A stretch of 40,609 nucleotides of DNA from CAZAOY01 sp964486925 (lineage in GTDB: Bacteria > Bacillota > Clostridia > Oscillospirales > Ruminococcaceae). The notes beneath the pieces were generated by a model. The model saw nothing but the letters and a program-made list of their open reading frames with translations, was not told where the DNA came from and made no database searches. Within the stretch, counting starts at the first letter, position 1. Each line of letters begins with the position of its first letter. The stretch covers positions 1 through 40,609 of the forward strand of contig CAZAOY010000022.1 in NCBI GenBank assembly GCA_964486925.1. The letters run 5' to 3'. The translations under genes were made by a program, and so were the position numbers. This document shows, in pieces, positions 8,404-17,305 of the stretch.

Positions 8404-9306
8404 TTATAAATATTTTTTTAGCAGCAGACCTTCTTTTACACCATATTCAGAAACCAATAAGGTTCTAGCTTTGGTCTTGTGTTTAATAGTGCCTAGAATA
8501 ATCAGACCTGTGTAGAAGGTTTTTACACGGTGAGGCTCGTACTTTGCTATAAAATCCTCACATTCTTGTGGGGTGTGGTAGATAACATGATCAATTAGCA
8601 GATCGATTATATTAAGGTCGATTCTGCCGTCATTTATATATTTAGGGTATTCGTGGGTTACAATGTTTTTAAGTGCACGACAGCTTCCGCCCACCCCGAT
8701 TATGCAGTCGATTGGAGTGTTCTCTCTGGTTTTTATAATCTCATCGGTATATAGATAAGAGCTTTCTAGCGAGAGGATTGATAGGAAAGGCATCTTGGAA
8801 AACCGCTCATGTAGTACCAAACTGCCAACCGCAAAGCTTTCGCTGTATAGAATACGTCTTTCGTTAGAGCTATAGTATACAAGCTCGGTTGAACCTCCGC
8901 CGATATCTACAACCAATCCGATCTTTTGGGTAACATCCCCTTGATCCAACGAAGCGGCTAAAAAGCTGTAGTCCGCCTCTTCGTCCCCAGATATAATTGT
9001 AATCTGGGTACTAGTCCTCTCCAAAACTGTGGCGATAACCTCGTGGCTGTTTTGGATGTTACGCAGACAGGCAGTGGCGATAAAATGAGATTCATCAGGC
9101 GACAGCTCGTTTATTATATCGTTAATGTCAGCCATAGTATCGCAAAGGACGATAACTCCTTCATCCGACATCCGACCATCCTTTATATACCCTGCAAGCC
9201 CAACCATATATCGCTTGTCTACAAGATACTCAAATTTGCCATTAACTATAGAATATACGCTAAACCGCACCGAATTAGAACCGATATCAGCCACAGAAAC
9301 CTTCAT
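8404..9306 (-). CDS. ppx: Exopolyphosphatase / GppA-type phosphatase
   Basis: This 300-residue protein belongs to the Ppx/GppA branch of the actin-like ATPase fold. The first phosphate loop is VADIGSNSVRFSVYSI near residue 5 and the second is DIGGGSTELVYYSS near residue 130. GVGGSCRALK completes the site. It is the short two-domain form without the C-terminal HD-like extension. It would release phosphate from polyphosphate ends, or hydrolyse pppGpp; motifs alone cannot decide, but adjacency to ppk1 favours polyphosphate. AAGGAG lies before the ATG at 9306. Confidence 0.92.
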   Translation of the reverse strand: MKVSVADIGSNSVRFSVYSIVNGKFEYLVDKRYMVGLAGYIKDGRMSDEGVIVLCDTMADINDIINELSPDESHFIATACLRNIQNSHEVIATVLERTSTQITIISGDEEADYSFLAASLDQGDVTQKIGLVVDIGGGSTELVYYSSNERRILYSESFAVGSLVLHERFSKMPFLSILSLESSYLYTDEIIKTRENTPIDCIIGVGGSCRALKNIVTHEYPKYINDGRIDLNIIDLLIDHVIYHTPQECEDFIAKYEPHRVKTFYTGLIILGTIKHKTKARTLLVSEYGVKEGLLLKKYL

Positions 9307-9360
9307 AATCCCGCTCCTTTATAATAATTAAAAGTATGCTATTTCACTGCATACAAAATG

Positions 9361-9443
9361 TGTAACTAGAAAAGTTACATTAATTTTTAATGCCTTACAT
9401 TTCATTGCAAAGTAATATATTATAATTATATCATACTTTGCAA
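9361..9443. repeat. Two inverted repeats upstream of ppx
   Basis: TGTAACT (9361-9367) pairs with AGTTACA (9373-9379). TTGCAAAGTA (9405-9414) pairs with TACTTTGCAA (9434-9443) around an AT-only core. The second flanks a TATAATTATA-rich stretch that could hold the ppx promoter, so it may be an operator. It does not look like an addA terminator, because the T-run comes before the hairpin on the minus strand. Confidence 0.4.
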
Positions 9444-9499
9444 AAAAATTCTACTATTTAATGTAAATTTAAGATGTATTTTATCTATAGACATTAATT

Positions 9500-12400
9500 T
9501 CAATTTTTAATAGCTACATTAATAGCCTTGCCCATCTCTAGTGAGTATAGGATACATTCTTTTACAGGTAGTGAGAATATCTTCTCTAACGCATCCTTGT
9601 AGTACCTCATCTGGTTATAGTATCGTTCGATTAGTAGCTTTTCGTCGTGGGTTTTGTCGGTTTTGTAGTCAAGGATAACGATACCACTCTCCTCAAAGAA
9701 TACGCAGTCGGCAATACCTTGGGTTACCACCATCTCGTCCTCGTATCCACTAGGAAGGGTACTAGCCACCTCATAAGGGTTAATCTCATAGATAAAGGAA
9801 TACTCCCGCATTAGCCTTTTAGAGGAGCGCATACGTTTGTAGATATCCGACTGTAAAAACATCGTTACCTTGTCGCAGTCGATAAGCTCAAGGTCATGTG
9901 GGGTGATAAACCTTTGCTCTACTAGTCGGGTAAATTCACCTTGTAGTGTGAAATCATCGCTAAACAGATCGGCGTACTGCATAAATGCATGTAGTGCCGT
10001 ACCCTTCTGGGCGGGGGTTGCGGTCTGCTCCCTCATAAACTCCGGCATGTCCGAAAACTCTATTAGACTGTTACTCTTTGACTTAGCAAGGGTAGTTACC
10101 GTAACCTTTGCAACCACATCGGTAATTGGTAGGTACGGGTATTCATATCCTAATCGGTGCTTTAGTAGAGATATAGTTTCAGGGTCGGGTAGACTAGTAT
10201 AGCTTTTTGTAAGGTTTAGCTCATCCTCGGTTACCGCTTTTGGGTTTGCGTGGATTATATTAACGGTGGAGGGGTCACGCAGATAGGCGGGGATAATCCA
10301 GTCGGCAAAGCTAGTAGCAGAGGAAAGTATAGAGAGCGAAAGCCGTTTTTTATCCTCACCCTTGATTCGCCCTTCCCAGTTGTCGCATAGTGCCTCGCCG
10401 TCCTTACAGGTGACCACCATAATAAGCTTCTCTCTTGCTCTTGTCATTGCAACGTACAACAGACGTTGCTCCTCCGATATCGTTTCAAGCCGCGCCTTCT
10501 CCTTTATTAGGTTAAGGTGGACGGGTTTTACCTCTTTATTATACTCCTCGTCCTTGTAGTTCATGCAAAATCCGTATTCGGAGTTTAGCTGATACCGCTC
10601 GTTAAGATCCATAAAGTTAAACTTTTTAGCGCAGTCAGCGAGGATACAGATAGGGTACTCCAGCCCCTTTGTGCTGTGGATTGTAACTATCTGCACTACG
10701 TCAGCGCTCTCGGATACGGTATTAGCGCCGTCGAAATCCTTCCCCTCATCGATACACCGATCGATATAACGCAAAAATCCAACAAGCCCGCCTCCACTAA
10801 AGCTAGAGTCGGACATAGAAAGAAATGCGCGGCTGTAGTCTAGCAGTAGCCTAAGGTTAACCCCCTTTTGACTGCCGTAGTTTGTAGCTTCCATAATAGC
10901 TAGGATATCGGTTGTGGTGTAGATACTCTCGATTAGCTGATCTACCGAGCTAATTGAGATCTCCTGCCTAAACCTGTCAATCAGCGACAGGGTATAGCTA
11001 GCCTTCTCATCCCCCATAAACGCTAACGCTTTAAGGTTTCCATAAAGCGTCGCACCCCTATCCACAAGCCGAAGTGAAGCCACCTCGTCAGGCGAGAAGG
11101 AGAAGATAGGGGAGAGTAGCACCGCAAGCAGGTGAAAATCCCTAAGCGGGTTATCGATAACCCTAAGCAGGGAGAGTATCAGCGACACCTCGTTAGTGTT
11201 AAAGTACCCCGAGCTTGTGCTGCAAAACCCATCAATACCACGGCTACCAAGCGCTTTAATATAGCTTTCGCTCTTGCCTTTAGTTGAACGTAGCAGTATA
11301 GCAAAATCCTTGTAGCTACATGGTCTTAGCTTACCGGTACGTTTATCGGTAACCTTGTACTCCGAGCGAACCATCCCATCGATTAACTCTGCAATATAGG
11401 CGGCGTCTACCGAAATTCTACTAGTATCCGACTGCTCATCCGATTCGTCCTCACCTATATACTGTTGTGATACGATATGAAGCTCTGATACCGATTCTTT
11501 ATATTCAGGGAAGTGGGCGGCGGGGATTAAGCATTCATCATCGTTGTAGATAACCTCCCCGACCTCACTGCACATTATCTGACGAAATAGTGCATTTACA
11601 CTGTCGGTAACACTGTCACGGCTTCTAAAGTTATTCTTTAGTAGGATGGTTACTGCGGTGGGGTCAGCTTCATTGCTCTGATGGCTTGGGGAATAGACAG
11701 GTTGTCGGTTTCGCTTATCGATAAACAGCTGTGGCATAGCCTTTCTAAAGCGATAGATACTCTGCTTAACATCCCCAACCATAAAGAGGTTGTCCCCCCT
11801 TGATAACATGGTAAAGATGGTGTTTTGAACATCGTTTATATCCTGACATTCATCTACCATAATCTCGCTAATCCCCTCGGATAAAGAGGTGGCTACGTTA
11901 CTCTTCTGTAGCTGTCCATTATCGTCCTCGACGGATAGCAGTTTTAGGGTAAAGTGCTCTAGATCGGAGTAGTCAAGGGCATTTTTGGCAAGCTTTACCC
12001 TTGCAATCTCGTTATAGATATCCTTAACGATACCAAATAGCACGCTAGTATGGCGGTGTAACACGCTAACCTGCTCTACAAACTCAGCCTCATCAAAGCA
12101 AAAATCAGAAACCACCTTTTTAATAACCGACTTAGCATTCTCACGACAGGTCTTTATACTCTCCTGTAGCTCCTTATCCTCAAACCCACGAACACCACCA
12201 AGCCTTGCGGGCACAAAGCTTTGCAAAAGCTTTGAAAAGCCGTTATAATCGTCCGACATTATTCGATCTCTCGCCTGCTCTATTACGACAATATCTGATA
12301 AAAACGCAGATTTATAGGCCTTTACAAGCTTTTCATCATCCCCCATAAGCGCTATACCCTGTCGGTAGAGTGATATCGCTATAGCCAGTTTCTCGTTAAT

Positions 12401-13045
12401 TGTCGATTTTAGGACGTTGTAGTAGCAGTAGTCTTTGATACACTCTATACCGCTTAGCTTATCAAGCGCTGTATCCAACCACAAAAACGGTTGTGAAAAG
12501 CTTAAAATATAGTCGTATAGCTTAGTGACAAGGTTTACGAGTGGAGTGTCCTCTGCATAGCAAAAAAACTCTACAAGCTCTAAAAATGCAGAGTTTTTCT
12601 CATTATATCTTTCCTCAAAATAATCCTCGATAACCTGCTTTTTTAGGATGGAGAGTTCGTTCTCGTCCATCATCCTAAATCCTACATTAAGCTCTAGGTT
12701 AAGGTCATAAAAGTTCTCCCGAATTAGCCCACTGCATAGTGAATGGATGGTGGAGATCCTTGCCTTTTCAAGCAGTAGAAGCTGACTGGATAAAAGCTTA
12801 TTAGTAGGATTCTTCTCAATAAGGGAGAGTAGGGAGGAATGTATACGCTCTCTAAGCTCCGCCGCCGCCGCTACGGTGTAGGTAACGATAACTAGCGTGT
12901 TCGCCATTACAGGGTTATTACCTGTTAGCTTTTTTATAACACGCTCGGTTAACACAGCGGTCTTACCACTCCCCGCCGCCGCACTCACCAGTATATCACG
13001 GTCGGTAAGGTCGATAGCTGTCTGCTGTTCGGGTGTAAAGTTCAT
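9500..13045 (-). CDS. addA: ATP-dependent helicase/nuclease subunit A
   Basis: AddA is the helicase and nuclease half of the AddAB double-strand-break resection enzyme. The 1181-residue product has UvrD-family motifs in order: Walker A SAAAGSGKTAVL, Walker B MVDECQD, GDVKQSIYRFR, TIHSTKGLEYP and a C-terminal YVAMTRAREKL. The nuclease domain is seen as GTALHAFMQ and ILDYKTDK followed by YYNQMRYYKDAL. AAGGAAGG precedes the ATG. It follows hisI by only about 50 bases, suggesting read-through from the his operon. AddB, normally encoded just upstream of addA, is absent here. Confidence 0.96.
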   Translation of the reverse strand: MNFTPEQQTAIDLTDRDILVSAAAGSGKTAVLTERVIKKLTGNNPVMANTLVIVTYTVAAAAELRERIHSSLLSLIEKNPTNKLLSSQLLLLEKARISTIHSLCSGLIRENFYDLNLELNVGFRMMDENELSILKKQVIEDYFEERYNEKNSAFLELVEFFCYAEDTPLVNLVTKLYDYILSFSQPFLWLDTALDKLSGIECIKDYCYYNVLKSTINEKLAIAISLYRQGIALMGDDEKLVKAYKSAFLSDIVVIEQARDRIMSDDYNGFSKLLQSFVPARLGGVRGFEDKELQESIKTCRENAKSVIKKVVSDFCFDEAEFVEQVSVLHRHTSVLFGIVKDIYNEIARVKLAKNALDYSDLEHFTLKLLSVEDDNGQLQKSNVATSLSEGISEIMVDECQDINDVQNTIFTMLSRGDNLFMVGDVKQSIYRFRKAMPQLFIDKRNRQPVYSPSHQSNEADPTAVTILLKNNFRSRDSVTDSVNALFRQIMCSEVGEVIYNDDECLIPAAHFPEYKESVSELHIVSQQYIGEDESDEQSDTSRISVDAAYIAELIDGMVRSEYKVTDKRTGKLRPCSYKDFAILLRSTKGKSESYIKALGSRGIDGFCSTSSGYFNTNEVSLILSLLRVIDNPLRDFHLLAVLLSPIFSFSPDEVASLRLVDRGATLYGNLKALAFMGDEKASYTLSLIDRFRQEISISSVDQLIESIYTTTDILAIMEATNYGSQKGVNLRLLLDYSRAFLSMSDSSFSGGGLVGFLRYIDRCIDEGKDFDGANTVSESADVVQIVTIHSTKGLEYPICILADCAKKFNFMDLNERYQLNSEYGFCMNYKDEEYNKEVKPVHLNLIKEKARLETISEEQRLLYVAMTRAREKLIMVVTCKDGEALCDNWEGRIKGEDKKRLSLSILSSATSFADWIIPAYLRDPSTVNIIHANPKAVTEDELNLTKSYTSLPDPETISLLKHRLGYEYPYLPITDVVAKVTVTTLAKSKSNSLIEFSDMPEFMREQTATPAQKGTALHAFMQYADLFSDDFTLQGEFTRLVEQRFITPHDLELIDCDKVTMFLQSDIYKRMRSSKRLMREYSFIYEINPYEVASTLPSGYEDEMVVTQGIADCVFFEESGIVILDYKTDKTHDEKLLIERYYNQMRYYKDALEKIFSLPVKECILYSLEMGKAINVAIKN

Positions 13046-13095
13046 CTATAATCCTTCCTTTATCTGTCCGATTAAGATACTAGTTTAATGTACAA

Positions 13096-13425
13096 CTACT
13101 GATTGCTTTGTGTAAACGGTAGGTCATTATGAAAACAGCTGTACTGCCCTGTATGACACGCTACCCCAGTTTGAGAAACCTTTATTAGCAGGGTATCGTC
13201 GTCACAGTCGCTTTTAATGCTAATCACCTTCTGAAGATGTCCGCTAGTAGCGCCCTTGTTCCAAAGCTCACCACGTGAACGGCTGTAAAACCATGTGTAC
13301 CCTGTATCTAGTGTTAGCTGTAGGCTCTCTTTATTCATGTAGGCAAGCATTAGAATATTGTTATCATCATCCACTACTATAGCGGGGATGAGGTCATCCT
13401 TTACAAAGTATCTCTCTAAATCCAT
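13096..13425 (-). CDS. hisI: Phosphoribosyl-AMP cyclohydrolase
   Basis: HisI opens the adenine ring of phosphoribosyl-AMP, the third step of histidine synthesis. The 109-residue protein has LAYMNKESL, TWFYSRSRGELWNKG and the metal site residues in SDCDDD and ACHTGQYSCF. It is only the cyclohydrolase domain. The HisE pyrophosphohydrolase often fused to it is missing, and no separate hisE is in the window. GGAGGAG precedes the ATG. It lies 74 bases after hisF in an AT-rich gap. Confidence 0.96.
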   Translation of the reverse strand: MDLERYFVKDDLIPAIVVDDDNNILMLAYMNKESLQLTLDTGYTWFYSRSRGELWNKGATSGHLQKVISIKSDCDDDTLLIKVSQTGVACHTGQYSCFHNDLPFTQSNQ

Positions 13426-13499
13426 ATCTCCTCCAGAATAAGTTTGTTATTATAAAACGATATATTTTTATGCGAAATATTATATAGTATAAGGTGACT

Positions 13500-14255
13500 T
13501 TACTCTCGGGTTGGGATACCCTTCTCGTGAAGATGAGCCTTTACCTCACCGACAGTAAGCTCCTTATAATGAAACAAAGAAGCGGCAAGTGCGGCGTCGG
13601 CTTTTGTATTAGTAAAAAGCTTCGAAAAATGCGACAGTGCACCACACCCGCCCGAGGCGATAACAGGGATGTTTACCACATCGGTGACAGCGTTTAGCAT
13701 ATCTGCGTCGAATCCATTCTTAGTACCGTCCGCATCCATAGAGGTTAGCAGTATCTCGCCCGCTCCAAGCTCACATACCGTCTTTGCCCACTCTACAGCG
13801 TTAATCCCTGTGTCAATCCGCCCGCCGTGTACCACCACATGGTATCCGTCGTCAAAACGTTTAGCGTCAATCGCAACCACTACGCACTGACTGCCAAAGA
13901 TATCCGCCGCTTCTTTAATTAAATTTGGGTTTTTAACCGCTGCGGAATTAACCGATATCTTATCAGCGCCCGCCCGCAAAAGCTGTCTAAAATCCTCTAC
14001 AGTAGAGATCCCGCCTCCTACGGTTAGCGGAACGAACACCTCCTTTGCAGTTTTTGATACCACATCCACAATGGTTTTTCGGTTTTCGTGGGTTGCGGTT
14101 ATATCAAGGAATACAATCTCGTCCGCACCCTGCTCGTTATAAAGCTTAGCGCATTCTACAGGGTCGCCCACATCCTTAATCCCTACAAAGTTAATCCCTT
14201 TAACCACCCTACCGTTTCTAACGTCAAGGCAGGGGATAATTCGCTTAGCTAACAT
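13500..14255 (-). CDS. hisF: Imidazole glycerol phosphate synthase, cyclase subunit
   Basis: HisF uses ammonia from HisH to convert PRFAR into imidazole glycerol phosphate and AICAR. It is a beta/alpha barrel of about 251 residues starting MLAKRIIPCLDVRNGRVVKG. The catalytic aspartates are in CLDV (Asp11) and LLTSMDADGTKNG, and the phosphate loops in VGGGI and ASGG. The ATG at 14255 has GGAGGTGAG upstream; an in-frame TTG at 14270 lacks one. It overlaps the end of hisA by 11 bases. Confidence 0.97.
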   Translation of the reverse strand: MLAKRIIPCLDVRNGRVVKGINFVGIKDVGDPVECAKLYNEQGADEIVFLDITATHENRKTIVDVVSKTAKEVFVPLTVGGGISTVEDFRQLLRAGADKISVNSAAVKNPNLIKEAADIFGSQCVVVAIDAKRFDDGYHVVVHGGRIDTGINAVEWAKTVCELGAGEILLTSMDADGTKNGFDADMLNAVTDVVNIPVIASGGCGALSHFSKLFTNTKADAALAASLFHYKELTVGEVKAHLHEKGIPTRE

Positions 14256-14973
14256 TCTGCTCACCTCCAACCTCTAAAGCTTGCCTTAGATCAAGCGAGC
14301 CTGTGTATATTGATTTGCCGCAGATAGTACCATAAAGTCCCATCTTTGATAGCGTCTTGATATCAGATATATCCTTAATTCCGCCGCTTGCGATTATATC
14401 GCAGGATACGGCTTTGTTAATCTCGTCTAGCTGTGCTGTGTTCGGTCCTTGCAGTGTTCCGTCTTTAGAGATGTCGGTGTAGATAATGCAGGAAACACCC
14501 ACCGATTCCATTGCTTTTGCAAGCTTTAGGTAGTGAACGTTTGAGGTATCAAGCCAACCTTGTGTGGCCACCATCTCGTTCTTTGCGTCTATCCCGACTG
14601 CAATCTGTCTACCGTACTCTTTTACCGCCGTCTTTACAAAGTCAGGGTCGGTTACCGCCACAGAGCCTAGTATTACACGGTATATCCCGTTTGACAGATA
14701 GTGTTCCACGGTATCGAGATTACGTATCCCCCCGCCTAGCTCTACCTTTAGCTTTGTGTTTTTAGCTACATCGATAAAGATCTCGCTGTTTTGCATAACC
14801 CCGTCCTTAGCACCGTCAAGGTCAACCATATGTATATATTGACTTCCGCTGTTATAAAAGCTAAGCGCTGTTTCCATGTAGCTGTCCGCTACGGTGTGTA
14901 CGGTGTCAAAATCGCCTTTTACAAGTCTAACGCAGTTTTTGTCCTTAATATCAATAGCCGGTAGGATAACCAT
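14245..14973 (-). CDS. hisA: ProFAR isomerase
   Basis: HisA isomerises ProFAR to PRFAR, a barrel enzyme related to HisF. The 242-residue product begins MVILPAIDIKDKNCVRLVKGDF, with the catalytic Asp in AIDIK and the second in YTDISKDGTLQGPN. Phosphate loops are ELGGGIR and ASGGI. AAGGAGGG precedes the ATG, which overlaps the hisH stop by one base (TAATG), indicating translational coupling. Confidence 0.97.
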   Translation of the reverse strand: MVILPAIDIKDKNCVRLVKGDFDTVHTVADSYMETALSFYNSGSQYIHMVDLDGAKDGVMQNSEIFIDVAKNTKLKVELGGGIRNLDTVEHYLSNGIYRVILGSVAVTDPDFVKTAVKEYGRQIAVGIDAKNEMVATQGWLDTSNVHYLKLAKAMESVGVSCIIYTDISKDGTLQGPNTAQLDEINKAVSCDIIASGGIKDISDIKTLSKMGLYGTICGKSIYTGSLDLRQALEVGGEQNVS

Positions 14974-15599
14974 TATAACCCTCCTTTAATAGAGATGTCC
15001 GCAAAATTCTTAAGAATTGACAAGCCATACTCTCCGCTCTTTTCTGGATGAAATTGACAGCCATAAACATTACCGCTACCCACAAGAGCGGGGATGTTTT
15101 GACCATAATCACAGTAAGCTATAACGTTGTTGTCAGCTGTATACGCCATATAGGAGTGCACAAAGTAGACGCTCTTCTCTGGTAGACCAGAAAGGATAGG
15201 GGAAACCTCCTGCTCTGGAAAGCTCTTGTTAAATTCTAGCTTGTTCCACCCCATATGCGGTATCTTAAGGTCGGTGATAATCCTGTCAACCCTACCCCTA
15301 AGTAGCGATAACCCTTTGGTTTCGCCAAACTCACTGCTAGCTTCAAATAACATCTGCATTCCAAGGCAGATCCCTAAAAACGGCTTAACACCCGCCTGTT
15401 CCCTTAAAAAGTCGGTAAGTCCTGTATTACCTAGCTTCTCCATAGCGGTAGGGAACGCCCCCACCCCCGGAAGAATTATGCTGTTACTTTTTTCTATAAT
15501 CTGTCTGTCACTGGTTATAACACTCTCTACATTTAGGTAATCGAGCGCATTCTTCACGCTAAACAGATTGCCCGCACCGTAGTCAACTATCGCTATCAT
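14973..15599 (-). CDS. hisH: Imidazole glycerol phosphate synthase, glutamine amidotransferase subunit
   Basis: HisH hydrolyses glutamine and passes ammonia to HisF. It is a class I amidotransferase of 208 residues: IVDYGAGNLFSVKNAL at the start, the nucleophile Cys in FLGICLGMQMLFE, and the His/Glu pair in GCQFHPEKSG. It lies 36 bases after hisB with a GGAGTGGAG ribosome site. Confidence 0.97.
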   Translation of the reverse strand: MIAIVDYGAGNLFSVKNALDYLNVESVITSDRQIIEKSNSIILPGVGAFPTAMEKLGNTGLTDFLREQAGVKPFLGICLGMQMLFEASSEFGETKGLSLLRGRVDRIITDLKIPHMGWNKLEFNKSFPEQEVSPILSGLPEKSVYFVHSYMAYTADNNVIAYCDYGQNIPALVGSGNVYGCQFHPEKSGEYGLSILKNFADISIKGGL

Positions 15600-15635
15600 T
15601 ACTCCACTCCATCTCTTTTATTTTATAGGCATACA

Positions 15636-16217
15636 CTACAGCACACCCTTAGTAGAAAGCACACCGCCCGATTTTTTTGCTACCGCTATACGCAATGAAT
15701 GTGCTAGTGCCTTAAATAATCCCTCTACCTTGTGGTGGTCGTTCTCGCCGTACATTATGTTAGCGTGGAGTGTAATCTTAAAGTTGTAGGCAAAGGCACG
15801 AAAAAACTCCTTGACCATCTGGGTATCCATCTGGCCGATACTGTCAGCGGTAAATCCGCCGTTAAAGACAAGATAAGGGCGCCCGCTAATATCCAGTGAA
15901 ACAAAAGCTAAGCTTTCGTCCATCGGTATGTAAAACGAGCCGTAGCGTGCGATACCGCCCTTATCACCTAAAGCCTTATTAAACGCAAGTCCTAAAGCAA
16001 TGCCGATATCCTCAATGGTGTGGTGGCAGTCCACCTCTAGATCACCGTTACAGCAAATGGTAAGGTCAAACCCTCCATGCACCGCAAAGGCGGTTAGCAT
16101 ATGGTCAAAAAATCCAATCCCGGTGTTAATATCCGCTAAACCCTCACTGCCGTATGGGTTTAGCTTTATGGTTATATCGGTTTCCTTGGTCTTTCTGCTA
16201 ATTACGGTATACTCCAT
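15636..16217 (-). CDS. hisB: Imidazoleglycerol-phosphate dehydratase
   Basis: HisB dehydrates imidazole glycerol phosphate using a dimanganese site. The 193-residue single-domain form has GIGFFDHMLTAFAVHGGFDL, CHHTIEDIGIALG, the acidic PMDESLA segment and ENDHHKVEGLFKALA, which hold the metal-binding His/Glu residues. It is not fused to histidinol-phosphate phosphatase, and no phosphatase gene is visible nearby. The ATG directly abuts the hisC stop (TAGATG), with GGAGGG inside the end of hisC. Confidence 0.97.
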   Translation of the reverse strand: MEYTVISRKTKETDITIKLNPYGSEGLADINTGIGFFDHMLTAFAVHGGFDLTICCNGDLEVDCHHTIEDIGIALGLAFNKALGDKGGIARYGSFYIPMDESLAFVSLDISGRPYLVFNGGFTADSIGQMDTQMVKEFFRAFAYNFKITLHANIMYGENDHHKVEGLFKALAHSLRIAVAKKSGGVLSTKGVL

Positions 16218-17276
16218 CTATACGCCCTCCCTTACAGCTTTTAGCGCCTTAATCAGTGATTCATTCTGCAAAGCCGATCCTGTGGTAATCCTAAGGTAAT
16301 CACCCATACATCTAACTGCAATGGAATGACCCTTTAACCCCTCAAAGATAGCTTTTGCACTCTTAGTCTTTATAAATACAAAGTTGGTTGTGGTGTCATA
16401 TACCACCTCACCCTCTTGGTTAAAGATAATCTTTAACGCTTGATGTAGTGACCTTGTACTTCTAATAATCTGATTAGCTTTTTCCCGCAACGCTACAGGG
16501 TTAGAGTAGATAACCTCCCCGATAGCTTGGGTTACAGCGTTTACGTTGTATGGTGATTTAACGCTTTTAAGCGCTCTGGTTAGGTTATCGTTTGCTACCG
16601 CAAAACCTAGCCTAATCCCCGCGGCCCCCACCGCCTTGGAGGCGGTTTTTAGGATAATAAGGTTAGGGTAGCTGTCAAACTCCCGAATTAGCGACACATC
16701 ATCGGTACAAAAATCCATATAAGCTTCATCCAAAACCACAAGGCAGGATACGCTCTTTATTAGCCTTACAACGCTCACCTTATCAAGCAGTAGCGAGGTG
16801 GGGTTACATGGGTTAGAGAAGATTACCGCACCAATATTCTCGGTGTTTGCAGTATTTATTACTCTATCTATATCTATAGTAAGATTAGACTGCTTTTGAT
16901 AGATGTAGTTGTCGTATCCAAAGGTACTGGCGTAGAACCTATACATAGAGAAGTCGTCTGAAAAGGAGAGTAGCTTTTGCCCGCTTGATAGGAAGGTTCC
17001 CACAATAAGTCCGATTAGCTCATCCGACCCGTTACCCGCTGTTACATTTTTAGCGGGGATACCGTAAAAATCCGCAAAGCTTTCGCAAACCTTAGTAGCG
17101 TTTGAGTCAGGGTAGCGGTTTAGTTCTAACTCACAGATAACCTTCGTTATACTATCCTTTGTGGTATCATCAAGGGCGAAGTAGGATTCGTTTGCGTCTA
17201 ATCTTATAGCGTATTCGCCGTGGATAGGTTCATATGGAGTTAGATTTTTAATTCGCTCATTTAGCTTATATGGCAT
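16218..17276 (-). CDS. hisC: Histidinol-phosphate aminotransferase
   Basis: HisC transfers an amino group from glutamate to imidazole acetol phosphate with pyridoxal phosphate. Visible motifs are RLDANESYF near the start, AGNGSDELI, SNPCNPT, VLDEAYMDF and the cofactor lysine in KTASKAVGAAGIRLGF. The product is about 352 residues. The ATG at 17276 is preferred over a TTG two codons earlier because an AGG sits about six bases upstream of it. It is about 30 bases after hisD. Confidence 0.95.
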   Translation of the reverse strand: MPYKLNERIKNLTPYEPIHGEYAIRLDANESYFALDDTTKDSITKVICELELNRYPDSNATKVCESFADFYGIPAKNVTAGNGSDELIGLIVGTFLSSGQKLLSFSDDFSMYRFYASTFGYDNYIYQKQSNLTIDIDRVINTANTENIGAVIFSNPCNPTSLLLDKVSVVRLIKSVSCLVVLDEAYMDFCTDDVSLIREFDSYPNLIILKTASKAVGAAGIRLGFAVANDNLTRALKSVKSPYNVNAVTQAIGEVIYSNPVALREKANQIIRSTRSLHQALKIIFNQEGEVVYDTTTNFVFIKTKSAKAIFEGLKGHSIAVRCMGDYLRITTGSALQNESLIKALKAVREGV

Positions 17277-17305
17277 ATACAACCTGCTTTCTAAAGGTTA
17301 TTTAT

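Noticed and set aside
9500..13045. RecB or PcrA instead of AddA
   Set aside because: The length, the C-terminal GTALHAF and DYKTDK nuclease motifs and the internal helicase pattern fit AddA; PcrA lacks a nuclease and RecB is usually paired with recC/recD.
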